Source: an uncultured Fidelibacterota bacterium
GTDB taxonomy: Bacteria; Fidelibacterota; UBA8477; JABMPR01
Assembly (NCBI GenBank): GCA_937888365.1
Contig: CALBFA010000029.1
Location: 1 to 54,553, forward strand
Direction of reading: 5' to 3'
Length of the DNA stretch: 54,553 bases
In this document: positions 43,109-51,960 of the stretch, piece by piece
How the letters are laid out: every line of letters begins with the position of its first letter
How positions within the stretch are numbered: position 1 is the first letter of the stretch
The notes under the pieces: model-generated
Told to the model about the DNA's origin: nothing
The model's input: only the letters and a program-made list of their open reading frames with translations
The model's database searches: none
Translations under genes and position numbers: made by a program

Positions 43109-44248
43109 CTACTCATTAAGATTAACAATATCGATATTATTGTCACGTACGGTCAATGCTATCTTTCCCTGTAATAGCCTACTGGCTTGTTTTCCGAATA
43201 GATTCCACCGCCATCCTTTCGCAACTTTTGTAGGGTCTCCCAATACAAATTTTTCTATGTCAGATTTTGTTGCGACGAGTCTTGCCGCCATATCATTTTT
43301 CTCGCATATGCTTTTTAAAAGTGCATTTAAAAGTGCTACAACTTCGCTATTAGCATATTCGCCATTTTTAAAGTCATCATATATAGGGCATTTTTCGATA
43401 GGTAATTGTTTAGCTGACTGAATGCATTCTAGAATTTTCTTTCCGCTTTTCCCCGTAGCGATACCACCAATGCCACGAATTCGAGCAAGTGTTTCGATAT
43501 TATGAGGAGGATTTGAAGCAATATCTCGAAGCGAGTTATCTTTTAAAATCCATGTTCGTGGGTGATTTTTTAATCTTGCTTCTTCATCCCGCCAAACGAC
43601 TAATTCTCTAAGTATGGCAAGTCGTCTAGGGCTTGCACCTTTTAATTTTATTTTCTTTATCTGAATATCTGGATTAAACTCATATCGTTTTATGTCCACT
43701 AACTCATTCATTTCTTCTACGACCCAACTGTCCCTATTTCTATCTTTGATATCTTTAAGCAAGTACTCGTAAACGACACACAAGTGTGTAACATCTGCAA
43801 TAGCATAATTTACATGCTGTGCCATAAGAGGGCGTTTTGACCAATCCACAATTTGAGAACTTTTATCTAAAGTATTGTTTGTGATAGCTTTTACAAGTTT
43901 GCTGTATGACACCTGATCGCCAAAGCCGCACACCATTGCTGCAATCTGCGTATCAAATACGGGAGATGGGATTTGCTTAAATGTGTTCCAAAAAATGGCT
44001 AAATCTTGATCGCCAGCATGGAAAACTTTCACAATTTTTGGATTGATCAAAAGACTTACGAGTGGATTTAGATCAATGTTTGCAAGGGTATCAATTACGG
44101 CTTGATGCTCACCATATGCAATTTGAATAAGGCAAAGCTGTGGAAAATATGTATTTTCAGGGATAAACTCCGTATCAATGGCGATGTAAGGAGGCTCGCC
44201 GAGTAAGTCGATGAATTCAATTAATTCACTTGATTTTTTTATGAGCAA
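43109..44248 (-). CDS. rnd: Ribonuclease D
   Basis: RNase D is a 3'-5' exonuclease that trims tRNA and other RNA ends. The 379-residue protein has the DEDD exonuclease core: Asp and Glu in YIAIDTEFIPENTYFPQLC near residue 21, Asp in VFHAGDQDLAIFW, and YAIADVTHLCVVYEYL near 147. An HRDC domain follows at about 205-290. It starts at TTG 44248 with AAAGGAA seven to nine bases upstream. It lies 24 bases after the HAD gene and precedes yicC by 216 bp. The pairing with YicC, another ribonuclease, may be coincidental. Confidence 0.95.
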   Translation of the reverse strand: MLIKKSSELIEFIDLLGEPPYIAIDTEFIPENTYFPQLCLIQIAYGEHQAVIDTLANIDLNPLVSLLINPKIVKVFHAGDQDLAIFWNTFKQIPSPVFDTQIAAMVCGFGDQVSYSKLVKAITNNTLDKSSQIVDWSKRPLMAQHVNYAIADVTHLCVVYEYLLKDIKDRNRDSWVVEEMNELVDIKRYEFNPDIQIKKIKLKGASPRRLAILRELVVWRDEEARLKNHPRTWILKDNSLRDIASNPPHNIETLARIRGIGGIATGKSGKKILECIQSAKQLPIEKCPIYDDFKNGEYANSEVVALLNALLKSICEKNDMAARLVATKSDIEKFVLGDPTKVAKGWRWNLFGKQASRLLQGKIALTVRDNNIDIVNLNE

Positions 44249-44272
44249 ATAATGTTCCTTTGTCGCACAATT

Positions 44273-45637
44273 TTATTCAATTTCATGAGCAAGAGGTCGT
44301 TTCAGAGGTCTGAAATAAGTTCGAGGTGAGTATTCTAACAGGTCAGAAATTCTGCTCATATAAATGCAAGCGTATTTTTCAACTTGTTCCGCAAATCGAC
44401 TCACTTCTTGACCCGATCGATTAATTTCGCCCCAATATGGATTAAAACATTGCTGATATTGTGCAATTTCATCAGACAATTTTTTATCAATACTATGAAT
44501 TTCATCCATATATTTTTCGCGTAATGAGGCATCAAAATGTTCATTCGCTTCAATTCGCTTTGCATACAAATCGAGTATCATTTTTTCGAGCATCTCTTTA
44601 TTTGCCATCATTTTTTCGATATTCAATTGTTGCTCTTTTGATTTCTTAATACCATCAAGCTCGGATTCAAGGGAATCCAAAATAAGCGCGGTTCGCCAGT
44701 TCATCGTTTTTTTAATACTAACCACATCTCCATATATATGATCACCGAAGTAAAGGATTTCATCGCCATCAATATTTAGCGCTTTTTCTAATATTAAAGC
44801 GGATCCACCTTGATAAATTCCTGGTGGAAGACTTCCAAATATATTGCTCATCAACCCCGTTTCAGCATCAATTGATAAATAGGGTGCTCGTTCAAAAAAG
44901 TATCTTGGTTTTTGCGCATTCGTGATGACATAATCAAACAAGTTTTGCCAATTGTCATCGTCTTTTAGAAAAGGCGTAATTGTTTCATTTAACAAGAATC
45001 GAGTATATGCGAAATCAGAATTTGTAATGACGATTAATTTTTTACCATAAGCCTTTAGTTTTTCAAGGGTTTCGACAATTTTTTTATCTTTAATAATATA
45101 CTTATTTACGTTTTTTTGTACCTCATTTTTGAGTGTACCATCTTGATGCAAAATATCTAATGTTTGACCAATATCTTTGACAATATCTTCGTATTGAGGT
45201 AATGCAATACCCGAATCCTTCAAGTCAACTAATTGTGTAAAAAGGACGCCGTTTGAAATTGAAAAAGAAGTATATAAATCCTTATAATTAGAGTCTTTAA
45301 GATTGATACTAACGCTTCCATATACCTTTCGCATGGTTTTAAAATCTAATAATGCTGTCCCATGATACGCCATTTTTACTTTTCCAAATCGGTTGAGTTT
45401 TAGAATATTACCTCTTAACTTATCGACAACTAAACCATGTATAAAGCGATTAAAATCAAATTCTAAGGACAATATTTCTTTGGGATAATCCAAACTATTC
45501 ACAAGTCTTGTTTTTAGTGTATCAAATGTAAAATGTTCGAAATTCTTAGTCTTATATCGAACAATAGTATGGTCCATATCAAAACCGATTACTTTAATCT
45601 TTTTCAGATTCAAAAGTCGATTAATAAAAATAGCCAT
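44273..45637 (-). CDS. HAD-IG family 5'-nucleotidase
   Basis: This 454-residue protein belongs to the HAD hydrolases related to cytosolic purine 5'-nucleotidase. Catalytic Asp pair: VIGFDMDHTIVRYK near residues 17-30. The second motif is KKLIVITNSDFAYT, with the lysine in the family's expected region, and motif IV is DEILYFGDHIYGDVVSIKK. The family dephosphorylates purine nucleoside monophosphates such as IMP or GMP. The next genes, purA and purB, are divergent and use IMP. AGAAGG precedes the ATG. Confidence 0.88.
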   Translation of the reverse strand: MAIFINRLLNLKKIKVIGFDMDHTIVRYKTKNFEHFTFDTLKTRLVNSLDYPKEILSLEFDFNRFIHGLVVDKLRGNILKLNRFGKVKMAYHGTALLDFKTMRKVYGSVSINLKDSNYKDLYTSFSISNGVLFTQLVDLKDSGIALPQYEDIVKDIGQTLDILHQDGTLKNEVQKNVNKYIIKDKKIVETLEKLKAYGKKLIVITNSDFAYTRFLLNETITPFLKDDDNWQNLFDYVITNAQKPRYFFERAPYLSIDAETGLMSNIFGSLPPGIYQGGSALILEKALNIDGDEILYFGDHIYGDVVSIKKTMNWRTALILDSLESELDGIKKSKEQQLNIEKMMANKEMLEKMILDLYAKRIEANEHFDASLREKYMDEIHSIDKKLSDEIAQYQQCFNPYWGEINRSGQEVSRFAEQVEKYACIYMSRISDLLEYSPRTYFRPLKRPLAHEIE

Positions 45638-45758
45638 TTCGTACGCCTTCTATGTTTTTGCTTTCATTTATAATTTTATCTACGACCACCTCAGATAGAA
45701 TAAACCATATTTTAAAAAAACCTTTCTTTTTATAAATTTATATTCCTAAACAGAAATT

Positions 45759-45786
45759 TTGAAATACCTTTCCGTATGCGAATTAT
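45759..45786 (+). promoter_or_regulatory. Candidate promoter of purA
   Basis: TTGAAA (45759-45764) is followed after 16 bases by AATTAT (45781-45786). This is a moderate sigma-70 match in the 231-bp divergent gap between the HAD nucleotidase and purA. It would give a leader of about 75 bases. The rest of the gap is AT-rich, and I see no clear riboswitch fold. Confidence 0.35.
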
Positions 45787-45868
45787 GAGCACAAAAAGGC
45801 ATCTAGTTTTTGCAGTTTAAGAAGCAAAAACAAACTCAATATTTCCAACTAAAAAGAGGGTATTTTTC

Positions 45869-47155
45869 ATGCAACATACCATTGTAGTAGGCGCTCAATG
45901 GGGCGACGAAGGCAAAGGAAAATTAGTAGATATTTTATCGGAACGCCATGACACTGTCGTACGATTTAATGGTGGTGGAAATGCAGGACACACGGTTATC
46001 CACAACGGACACACTTATAAATTCCATTATTTACCATCTGGTATTTTACATAACAAACGATGTATTCTAGGAACGGGTTTGGTTATAAATCCTGTCGATT
46101 TAAAGGAAGAAATTGAGTCTTTTGCAAAAGAAAATATTCAACCTCAAATATTTATAAGCGCTCGCGCCCATCTTATTTTAGAACATCACAAAATGTTAGA
46201 TTCTAAAAAAGGCAGCCAAAAAATTGGTACAACCGGACGTGGTATCGGTCCGACTTATGCAGGGAAAGCATCACGGACAAATCTTAGAATGCTTGACATT
46301 ATTCAAGGAAACGCCGCGTTCCGCATCAAAAAGGCTTTAAATGAGCTCAAAGATTATTTATTGGCTGAGCATCTATTTTCTGAGCGAGATTTCGATAGCT
46401 ACATTACGAAAACTTCTGAACTATTAATAAAGCTTGGGACGTATTACAAACCCATGGTGACGGATACAGAAGTTGATGTTCAAAAAGCGAATGCCGAGGG
46501 CAAAACGATTCTTTTTGAAGGAGCGCAAGGTGCATTATTAGACATCAATTATGGTACTTATCCATTTGTTACATCTTGTAGTACAACGGCTGGAGGCGCA
46601 TTTGTCGGTGGTGGTGCTACACCTAGCATGAATATCAAAATTCTTGGCATTACCAAGGCTTATACGACGCGTGTTGGCGAAGGTCCATTCCCTACGGAAT
46701 TACGTGATGAGTCTGGTGTGCAATTACGTAATGTCGGCAAAGAGTTCGGCACAACGACTGGACGTCCACGACGCGTAGGACATCTTGATTTATTTGCACT
46801 AAAATATGCTGTCCAAAATGGTGGAATTAATGCTCTGGCATTAACTAAAATTGATACTTTGGCCAAAATTGAAACGGTTAAATTATGTGTTGGGTATGAG
46901 ATTCAAGGGAAAATAATTGATTATTTTCCCGCTGATTCCACAACTCTAAAATTAATTAACCCAATTTATCAGGATATTGAAACTCCCGAAGATTTAACAC
47001 CAGAAGAATGGATAAAATTACGCCATAAACCCAAATCTGCCTTGCCTAAAAACATTGCAAATTATATTCGTACTATTGAGAACTATTTAGGAATTCCTGT
47101 TGAATATTTATCTCATGGTCCAGACCGCGAAGAGACGATTCAATATGACATTTAG
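45869..47155 (+). CDS. purA: Adenylosuccinate synthetase
   Basis: PurA joins IMP and aspartate with GTP to make adenylosuccinate, the first step from IMP to AMP. The 428-residue length is usual. P-loop and catalytic Asp and His are in VVGAQWGDEGKGKLVD (residues 6-21) and GGGNAGHTVIHNGH. The GTRIGTT-like site is KIGTTGRGIGPTYAGKASR, and TTTGRPRRVGHLD follows near 310. AGAGGG lies eight bases before the ATG. The end overlaps purB by 11 bases. PurA is a known ppGpp target in other bacteria. Confidence 0.98.
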   Translation: MQHTIVVGAQWGDEGKGKLVDILSERHDTVVRFNGGGNAGHTVIHNGHTYKFHYLPSGILHNKRCILGTGLVINPVDLKEEIESFAKENIQPQIFISARAHLILEHHKMLDSKKGSQKIGTTGRGIGPTYAGKASRTNLRMLDIIQGNAAFRIKKALNELKDYLLAEHLFSERDFDSYITKTSELLIKLGTYYKPMVTDTEVDVQKANAEGKTILFEGAQGALLDINYGTYPFVTSCSTTAGGAFVGGGATPSMNIKILGITKAYTTRVGEGPFPTELRDESGVQLRNVGKEFGTTTGRPRRVGHLDLFALKYAVQNGGINALALTKIDTLAKIETVKLCVGYEIQGKIIDYFPADSTTLKLINPIYQDIETPEDLTPEEWIKLRHKPKSALPKNIANYIRTIENYLGIPVEYLSHGPDREETIQYDI

Positions 47156-48482
47156 CAGCTCAATAAGCCCTTTAGATGATCGTTACCTGAAGGATATTTA
47201 TCCCTTAAACGAAATTTTTGGTGAGTACGGATTGATGGAAAGACGCGTTTTTGTTGAGATACGTTACCTGAAAACCTTTCTAAATGTGACGGGAAAAGCG
47301 GATCTTTGGGATGATAATTTTAATAAGATTTCAGAATTATTTAATCATGAGTCTTTTCTCGAGATAAAGGCAATTGAAAAAGATACAAAGCATGATGTTG
47401 CATCCGTTATCGAGTTTATAAAACGCCGTGTTCCAGAGTCTGTAAAGCCATATGTCCATTTTGCTTTGACATCTGAAGATGTTAATAATCTTAGCCATGC
47501 TCTTCAATTACGAGACGGCAAAGAGTTCCTTCTTAAAGCATTTTCGAGTATCATAGAAAATATTATTGAAAAAGCAGAAGCTTCGAAATCTGTGATAATG
47601 ATTGGTCGTACGCATGGAGAAGTCGCGACGCCTACAAGCATGGGCAAGGAATTAGCCATTCACGCGGTACGCCTTGCCAAAATTTATAAAGAAATTCAAG
47701 AGACTCCTATTGAAGGCAAAATATTAGGTGCAACAGGGAATCTAAATGCCTTTGTCGGCACATTTCCTAACGTTGATTGGATTGAAACGGTGGAGACATT
47801 TGTTGCTGATTTAGGCTTTACGCCTAACATATTTACGGTACAAATAATGTCGGGTGATACCTACGCAAAATTATTTGATACAATTCGCCGAGGGCTTGGT
47901 ATTTTAATTGATTTTGACCAAGATATTTGGAATTACTTTATGCTAGGATATTTATATCAAAAAGCGGATTCAAAATCCATCGGTTCATCAACGATGCCGC
48001 ACAAAATCAATCCAATAAAATTTGAAAATAGCGAGGGCAATGCTCAACTTGCGGAAAGTTTATTTATTTTCCTCTCAACGAAACTGATCAAGACACGATT
48101 GCAGCGAGACTTAACGGACAGCACTGTGAAACGAAATATGGGTCTCGCATTTGGACATGCTTTACTCGCCTTAAAGATAGCAAATAGCGGCGTCTCGGAT
48201 CTTCTTGTAAATTCAACTCGCATACAAGATGAGCTCATGGCAAATGGACAATTTTTCTCTGAGCTATTACAGCTTATGGAGCGCGAAAAGGGATCAAGCG
48301 AAGGTTATGATGACGTTAAAAAAAGTTTACGAGGCAAAAGGGTCAGTTATGATGAAATGGTAACGGCTCTTTTGAATTTAGGCATATCACAGCAAACTAT
48401 CGATACCTATTTAAATGGTTTGACTTTAGAATTAACAGAAAAAGCAATAATATATTGTGAACAAGTCTTGGTATCACGCTGA
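47145..48482 (+). CDS. purB: Adenylosuccinate lyase
   Basis: PurB splits adenylosuccinate to AMP and fumarate, and SAICAR to AICAR. The 445-residue protein is of the longer E. coli type (SSISPLDDRYLKDIYPLNEIF). The catalytic serine loop is IGSSTMPHKINPIKFEN near residue 285; TSEDVNNLSHALQLR and MIGRTHGEVATPTSMGKE are also seen. I chose ATG 47145 over a frame starting at 47100 because the latter lies inside purA. It is coupled to purA by an 11-base overlap. Confidence 0.97.
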   Translation: MTFSSSISPLDDRYLKDIYPLNEIFGEYGLMERRVFVEIRYLKTFLNVTGKADLWDDNFNKISELFNHESFLEIKAIEKDTKHDVASVIEFIKRRVPESVKPYVHFALTSEDVNNLSHALQLRDGKEFLLKAFSSIIENIIEKAEASKSVIMIGRTHGEVATPTSMGKELAIHAVRLAKIYKEIQETPIEGKILGATGNLNAFVGTFPNVDWIETVETFVADLGFTPNIFTVQIMSGDTYAKLFDTIRRGLGILIDFDQDIWNYFMLGYLYQKADSKSIGSSTMPHKINPIKFENSEGNAQLAESLFIFLSTKLIKTRLQRDLTDSTVKRNMGLAFGHALLALKIANSGVSDLLVNSTRIQDELMANGQFFSELLQLMEREKGSSEGYDDVKKSLRGKRVSYDEMVTALLNLGISQQTIDTYLNGLTLELTEKAIIYCEQVLVSR

Positions 48483-48553
48483 TTCATAGGAACATGCACA
48501 ACCTATTTAATTTATAACTTTAAATATATTTAAGCATCGATTGAGAAGAATTA

Positions 48554-48569
48554 GCATAATATATTATGC
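48554..48569. repeat. 16-bp perfect palindrome in the convergent gap
   Basis: GCATAATATATTATGC is its own reverse complement. It lies in the 107-bp gap between purB and the S66 peptidase gene, 21 bases beyond the peptidase stop. It is too AT-rich, and lacks a T-tract, to be a strong terminator. Confidence 0.6.
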
Positions 48570-48589
48570 ATAATTAACGAATTTGAATT

Positions 48590-49645
48590 CTATTTCACCG
48601 CAGAACTTAATAATTGTATCGTCCCTTTATCTGCATCAATTTCAGCCTCAATACCAAGTGGAATTGTGAATTTATTTGAGACATGACCAATCATTGCGCC
48701 ATACCACGATGGTATTTTTAGCGGTTTGATATGGTCTTTAAATAATTCTTCTAACGTTAATGAACCATAACTTTCATCGGGACCACACTTTGTGCATTTA
48801 CCAAAGATAAAGCCCGATATCTCATCGAGAATTCCTGATAATTTTAATTGTGTAATCATCCGGTCAATGCGATAGATATCCTCACCCACTTCTTCGATAA
48901 ATAGAATATTCTTTTTAAAAGATGGAAGATATTTCGATCCAATCATTGAGACTAAAACTGATAAATTTCCGCCCAATAATTTTCCTCGCGTTACGCCACC
49001 CGTAATCGTTTGAACGCGGTCATCAACTTGCGTTAAATTATCGCCTATATCCGTTGGATTTTGCATGAATATTGCTTTCGCATTAAAAATTAAGTCTTTT
49101 AAATATTGTACTGAATAGTTATTCCATGTCGAAATACCAACGGGACCATGAAAGGTGACTAATCCTGTTTTTGCATAGATAGCGAGAAGAAGGCTTGTAA
49201 TGTCACTATAGCCCATCAATATTTTTGGATTTGATGCAATCAACTTGTAGTCCAGTTTGTTCAATATTCTATTGCATCCCCACCCTCCACGCAACGCAAT
49301 AATTCCTGAAACCGATTTATCGCCAAACATAGTATTGATATCATCGGCTCTAGATTGGTCTGTCCCCGCAAGATATCCGTAACGATCTAAAAGATGCTTA
49401 GAAGAAATGACTTTTAGCCCCAGAGCTTCCAGCGTTTCAGTCGCAATTTTTACATCTTCAGTTTCATAAGTTGCACCAGCAGGATTAACTAAAGCAACTT
49501 TGTCTCCTCTTCTTAGATGCAATGGCAATAAGGTTTTTTCCCAAAAGGGTGAGCCTATTGCCAAGGTATTAAAACCTGAAAATGCTAGAAGCGTGGCAGA
49601 AGTTTTCAAAATATCTCGACGTGACGTCATTTTAATATTCTCCAT
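48590..49645 (-). CDS. LD-carboxypeptidase (S66 family) with Tat signal
   Basis: Peptidase S66 enzymes trim the terminal D-Ala of peptidoglycan tetrapeptides or, as MccF, cleave microcin-type substrates. The 351-residue protein carries a twin-arginine signal SRRDILKTSATLLAFSGF (residues 8-25). The catalytic Ser is in ILMGYSDITSL, Glu in LFIEEVGEDIYRID, and His in MIGHVSNKFTIPLG. Start at ATG 49645 has GGGAA upstream; ATG 49630 (MTSRRDIL) is also possible. It is the only minus-strand gene in the right fifth of the window. Confidence 0.88.
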   Translation of the reverse strand: MENIKMTSRRDILKTSATLLAFSGFNTLAIGSPFWEKTLLPLHLRRGDKVALVNPAGATYETEDVKIATETLEALGLKVISSKHLLDRYGYLAGTDQSRADDINTMFGDKSVSGIIALRGGWGCNRILNKLDYKLIASNPKILMGYSDITSLLLAIYAKTGLVTFHGPVGISTWNNYSVQYLKDLIFNAKAIFMQNPTDIGDNLTQVDDRVQTITGGVTRGKLLGGNLSVLVSMIGSKYLPSFKKNILFIEEVGEDIYRIDRMITQLKLSGILDEISGFIFGKCTKCGPDESYGSLTLEELFKDHIKPLKIPSWYGAMIGHVSNKFTIPLGIEAEIDADKGTIQLLSSAVK

Positions 49646-50041
49646 TTTTATTTCCCTTCAATTAATGAATAATCTCAAATCCGACTACAAATAAATCTGT
49701 TATTTCAATGAAATAGAAATAAAGTGCTGATAAAATAAAAAGTAATTGTATTTATTAGAAGTTAGGGAATAAATTTTTCCTTGGGAAATAAAAATGGAAG
49801 CATAGTATTTTTTTGTGAGAGTAGAGTATTTTGAGAGTCAATACGTCAGATGTCTCATAAAAGCGATAAACAATTTTAACTTTCTAATCATTATTCTAAA
49901 TTGATTGCTGTTACTTAAGAATATATTATAGTGATGAAGACGAAGTGCAAAAATATATTTTTAAAGAAACTAAATCAATTGACACCGCAGGACAAGCCGT
50001 CTATATTCGCCCGCTTTTGGAAATGGTATAAGGAGCTAGAA
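49646..50041. other. Divergent intergenic region upstream of rpmB and the S66 gene
   Basis: This 396-bp AT-rich gap has no convincing gene. The frame of rpmB stays open upstream to 49931, but the real start is at 50042. It holds a candidate rpmB promoter near 49901-49929. I could not find a clear promoter for the S66 gene, nor a terminator or RNA fold. Confidence 0.6.
49901..49929 (+). promoter_or_regulatory. Candidate promoter of rpmB
   Basis: TTGATT (49901-49906) and TATTAT (49924-49929) are 17 bases apart. They match the sigma-70 consensus at four and five of six positions. The predicted leader before the rpmB ATG is roughly 105 bases. Confidence 0.45.
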
Positions 50042-50233
50042 ATGGCAAAAAGATGTGAAATATGCGGTAAAGGTCCAGCAGTTGGCAACAATGTGAGTCA
50101 CTCTCATAAAAAAAGTCGTCGTCGTTGGTTGCCGAACCTACAAAAGGTTCGGGTTCAAGTTGACGGTCAAGTTACTCATAAAAAAGTCTGTACTGGTTGT
50201 ATAAAATCTGACCGCATCGTAAAAGTAGCCTAA
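50042..50233 (+). CDS. rpmB: 50S ribosomal protein L28
   Basis: L28 is a small large-subunit protein. I chose ATG 50042 (63 residues) because AAGGAG lies six bases upstream and MAKRCEICGKGPAVGNNVSH is the standard L28 start; a 100-residue frame begins further up and is not supported. Two CxxC pairs are kept (CEIC near residue 5, CTGC near 53), marking the zinc-binding form of L28. A rho-independent terminator follows at 50268-50294. Confidence 0.96.
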   Translation: MAKRCEICGKGPAVGNNVSHSHKKSRRRWLPNLQKVRVQVDGQVTHKKVCTGCIKSDRIVKVA

Positions 50234-50267
50234 TTTATTAGATAATTTTACTGACGAAATATTATTT

Positions 50268-50294
50268 AAAGAGCCCATAATGGGCTCTTTTTTT
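50268..50294 (+). terminator. Intrinsic terminator after rpmB
   Basis: AAAGAGCCCA (50268-50277) pairs with TGGGCTCTTT (50281-50290) around a three-base loop, and a run of T continues to 50294. It lies 34 bases after the rpmB stop and isolates rpmB from the GMC oxidoreductase gene. Confidence 0.92.
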
Positions 50295-50376
50295 ATTATA
50301 TACATGCCATCCTTACCGTTAAAAATAATCGATACTTTTTACCTTTAATAATTGAAATTCACATTTAGATTGAAGT

Positions 50377-51954
50377 ATGAGTACTAGACATAATTTTGAC
50401 ATTATCATTATCGGATCAGGATTTGGTGGTTCCGTTTCTGCTCTACGCTTAACTCAAAAAGGTTATAAGGTTGCTGTTATTGAAAAGGGGAAACGTTTCC
50501 TCCCTACCGATTATGCAAAAAGTAATTGGAATCTTCGAAAATATTTTTTCATACCAAAATTGGGTTTTTATGGCATTCAATGTCTTACGCTGCTAAAACA
50601 TGTTTTCATTCTTCATGGCGCTGGAGTCGGCGGCGGTTCATTAGTTTATGCCAACAATCTTTTAGTACCACCTGATTCAGTTTTTGCCAACGAAGGTTGG
50701 GGATCTGGAAATTGGAAGGAGAAATTGTCTCCTCATTATAAGATGGCTCAAACAATGCTCGGTGCTACACCCAGCGCTTCCGTCGATAAAAGCGATTTAT
50801 TACTCAAAGAAGTTGGTATTGAATTACGTGGTTTTGATACATTCCACATCAACGATGTCGGAATCTATTACGGCGAAACGGTTGCCGACCCTTACTTTAA
50901 TGGTGAAGGCCCTGAACGGACAGGTTGTACCTACTGCGGCGCGTGCATGGTTGGTTGTCGTGATGGTGGTAAAAATACGCTTGATAAAAATTATCTCTAT
51001 CTAGCTGAAAAACTCGGTGCAACCATCATACCTGAGGAAGAAGTTGTTGACCTTCTTTATAATAAAGAAAGTGTTGAAATTACATCCAAAAGGACAACAG
51101 GTATTTTTTCTCCTAAAAGAAAGTTTTCCGCATCAAAAATAATTTTTTCTGGAGGTGTTCTTGGGACAGTCCCCTTACTTTCTAAACTTAAAAAAAGAGG
51201 ACGTCTTCCAAATTTATCAGAGCACCTAGGCAATTTTGTTCGAACAAATTCAGAAGCCTTATTAGCCGTACATGACCCTCATAAAGATGCTAATTATTCG
51301 AAGCAAATTGCAATTACTTCTGGCATATATCCCGATGACGATACGCATATCGAAATCGTTCGATACCCCGAAGGAAGTGACGTCATGGCGCTTTTGTCAA
51401 CTTTGTTGGTCGGGGGAAATAAAAATATCCCACGTCCTTTCTTATTTTTACTGGAAATTTTAAAACATCCAGTCCGCTTTGTTCGTCAGTTGTGGCCTTT
51501 AAATTGGGCTCAAAAAACACCCATTTTATTAGTGATGCAAACCGTCGATAACTACCTGAGACTTAACTATAAACGACGCTGGTGGCGTTTGGGTTTACCA
51601 AGTTTGAATTCCGAAATGGGACCCAATCAAAAGAAAATTCCTTCATTTATTCCTGTCGCAAATGAGGTTGCAGAACGTCTGGCGAAAAAAATGGATGGTC
51701 ACGCCGCAAGCGTCCTACCTGAGGTTCTTTTTGATGTCTCATCAACGGCTCATATACTCGGAGGATGCATCATAGGCGAAAATAACAATAATAGCGTTAT
51801 TAATGAACGGGGTCAAATTCATAGCTATCCGAATCTATATATTGTTGATGGCTCAATCGTTCCTGTCAATCTTGGCGTTAATCCTAGCCTCACGATAACA
51901 GCTTTGGCCGAATACATAATGTCTCAATTTCCCCCATCAAAAGAGATTGAATAA
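50377..51954 (+). CDS. GMC-family FAD oxidoreductase (cholesterol-oxidase-like)
   Basis: The 525-residue flavoenzyme has the FAD motif IIIIGSGFGGSVSALRL (G13, G15, G18), HGAGVGGGSLVYANNLLVPP, and a C-terminal GMC domain with STAHILGGCIIGEN and LYIVDGSIVPVNLGVNPS. It also has CTYCGACMVGC, with Cys at 184, 187, 190 and 194, which has the spacing of a 4Fe-4S ferredoxin site. A similar cysteine motif occurs in some cholesterol-oxidase-like proteins. It probably oxidises an alcohol, but the substrate is unknown. No signal peptide is seen. It precedes the ABC genes by six bases. Confidence 0.85.
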   Translation: MSTRHNFDIIIIGSGFGGSVSALRLTQKGYKVAVIEKGKRFLPTDYAKSNWNLRKYFFIPKLGFYGIQCLTLLKHVFILHGAGVGGGSLVYANNLLVPPDSVFANEGWGSGNWKEKLSPHYKMAQTMLGATPSASVDKSDLLLKEVGIELRGFDTFHINDVGIYYGETVADPYFNGEGPERTGCTYCGACMVGCRDGGKNTLDKNYLYLAEKLGATIIPEEEVVDLLYNKESVEITSKRTTGIFSPKRKFSASKIIFSGGVLGTVPLLSKLKKRGRLPNLSEHLGNFVRTNSEALLAVHDPHKDANYSKQIAITSGIYPDDDTHIEIVRYPEGSDVMALLSTLLVGGNKNIPRPFLFLLEILKHPVRFVRQLWPLNWAQKTPILLVMQTVDNYLRLNYKRRWWRLGLPSLNSEMGPNQKKIPSFIPVANEVAERLAKKMDGHAASVLPEVLFDVSSTAHILGGCIIGENNNNSVINERGQIHSYPNLYIVDGSIVPVNLGVNPSLTITALAEYIMSQFPPSKEIE

Positions 51955-51960
51955 AATGCG

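Noticed and set aside
49931-50041. N-terminal extension of L28 by 37 residues
   Set aside because: A strong Shine-Dalgarno sits right before the inner ATG, and the L28 family starts there.
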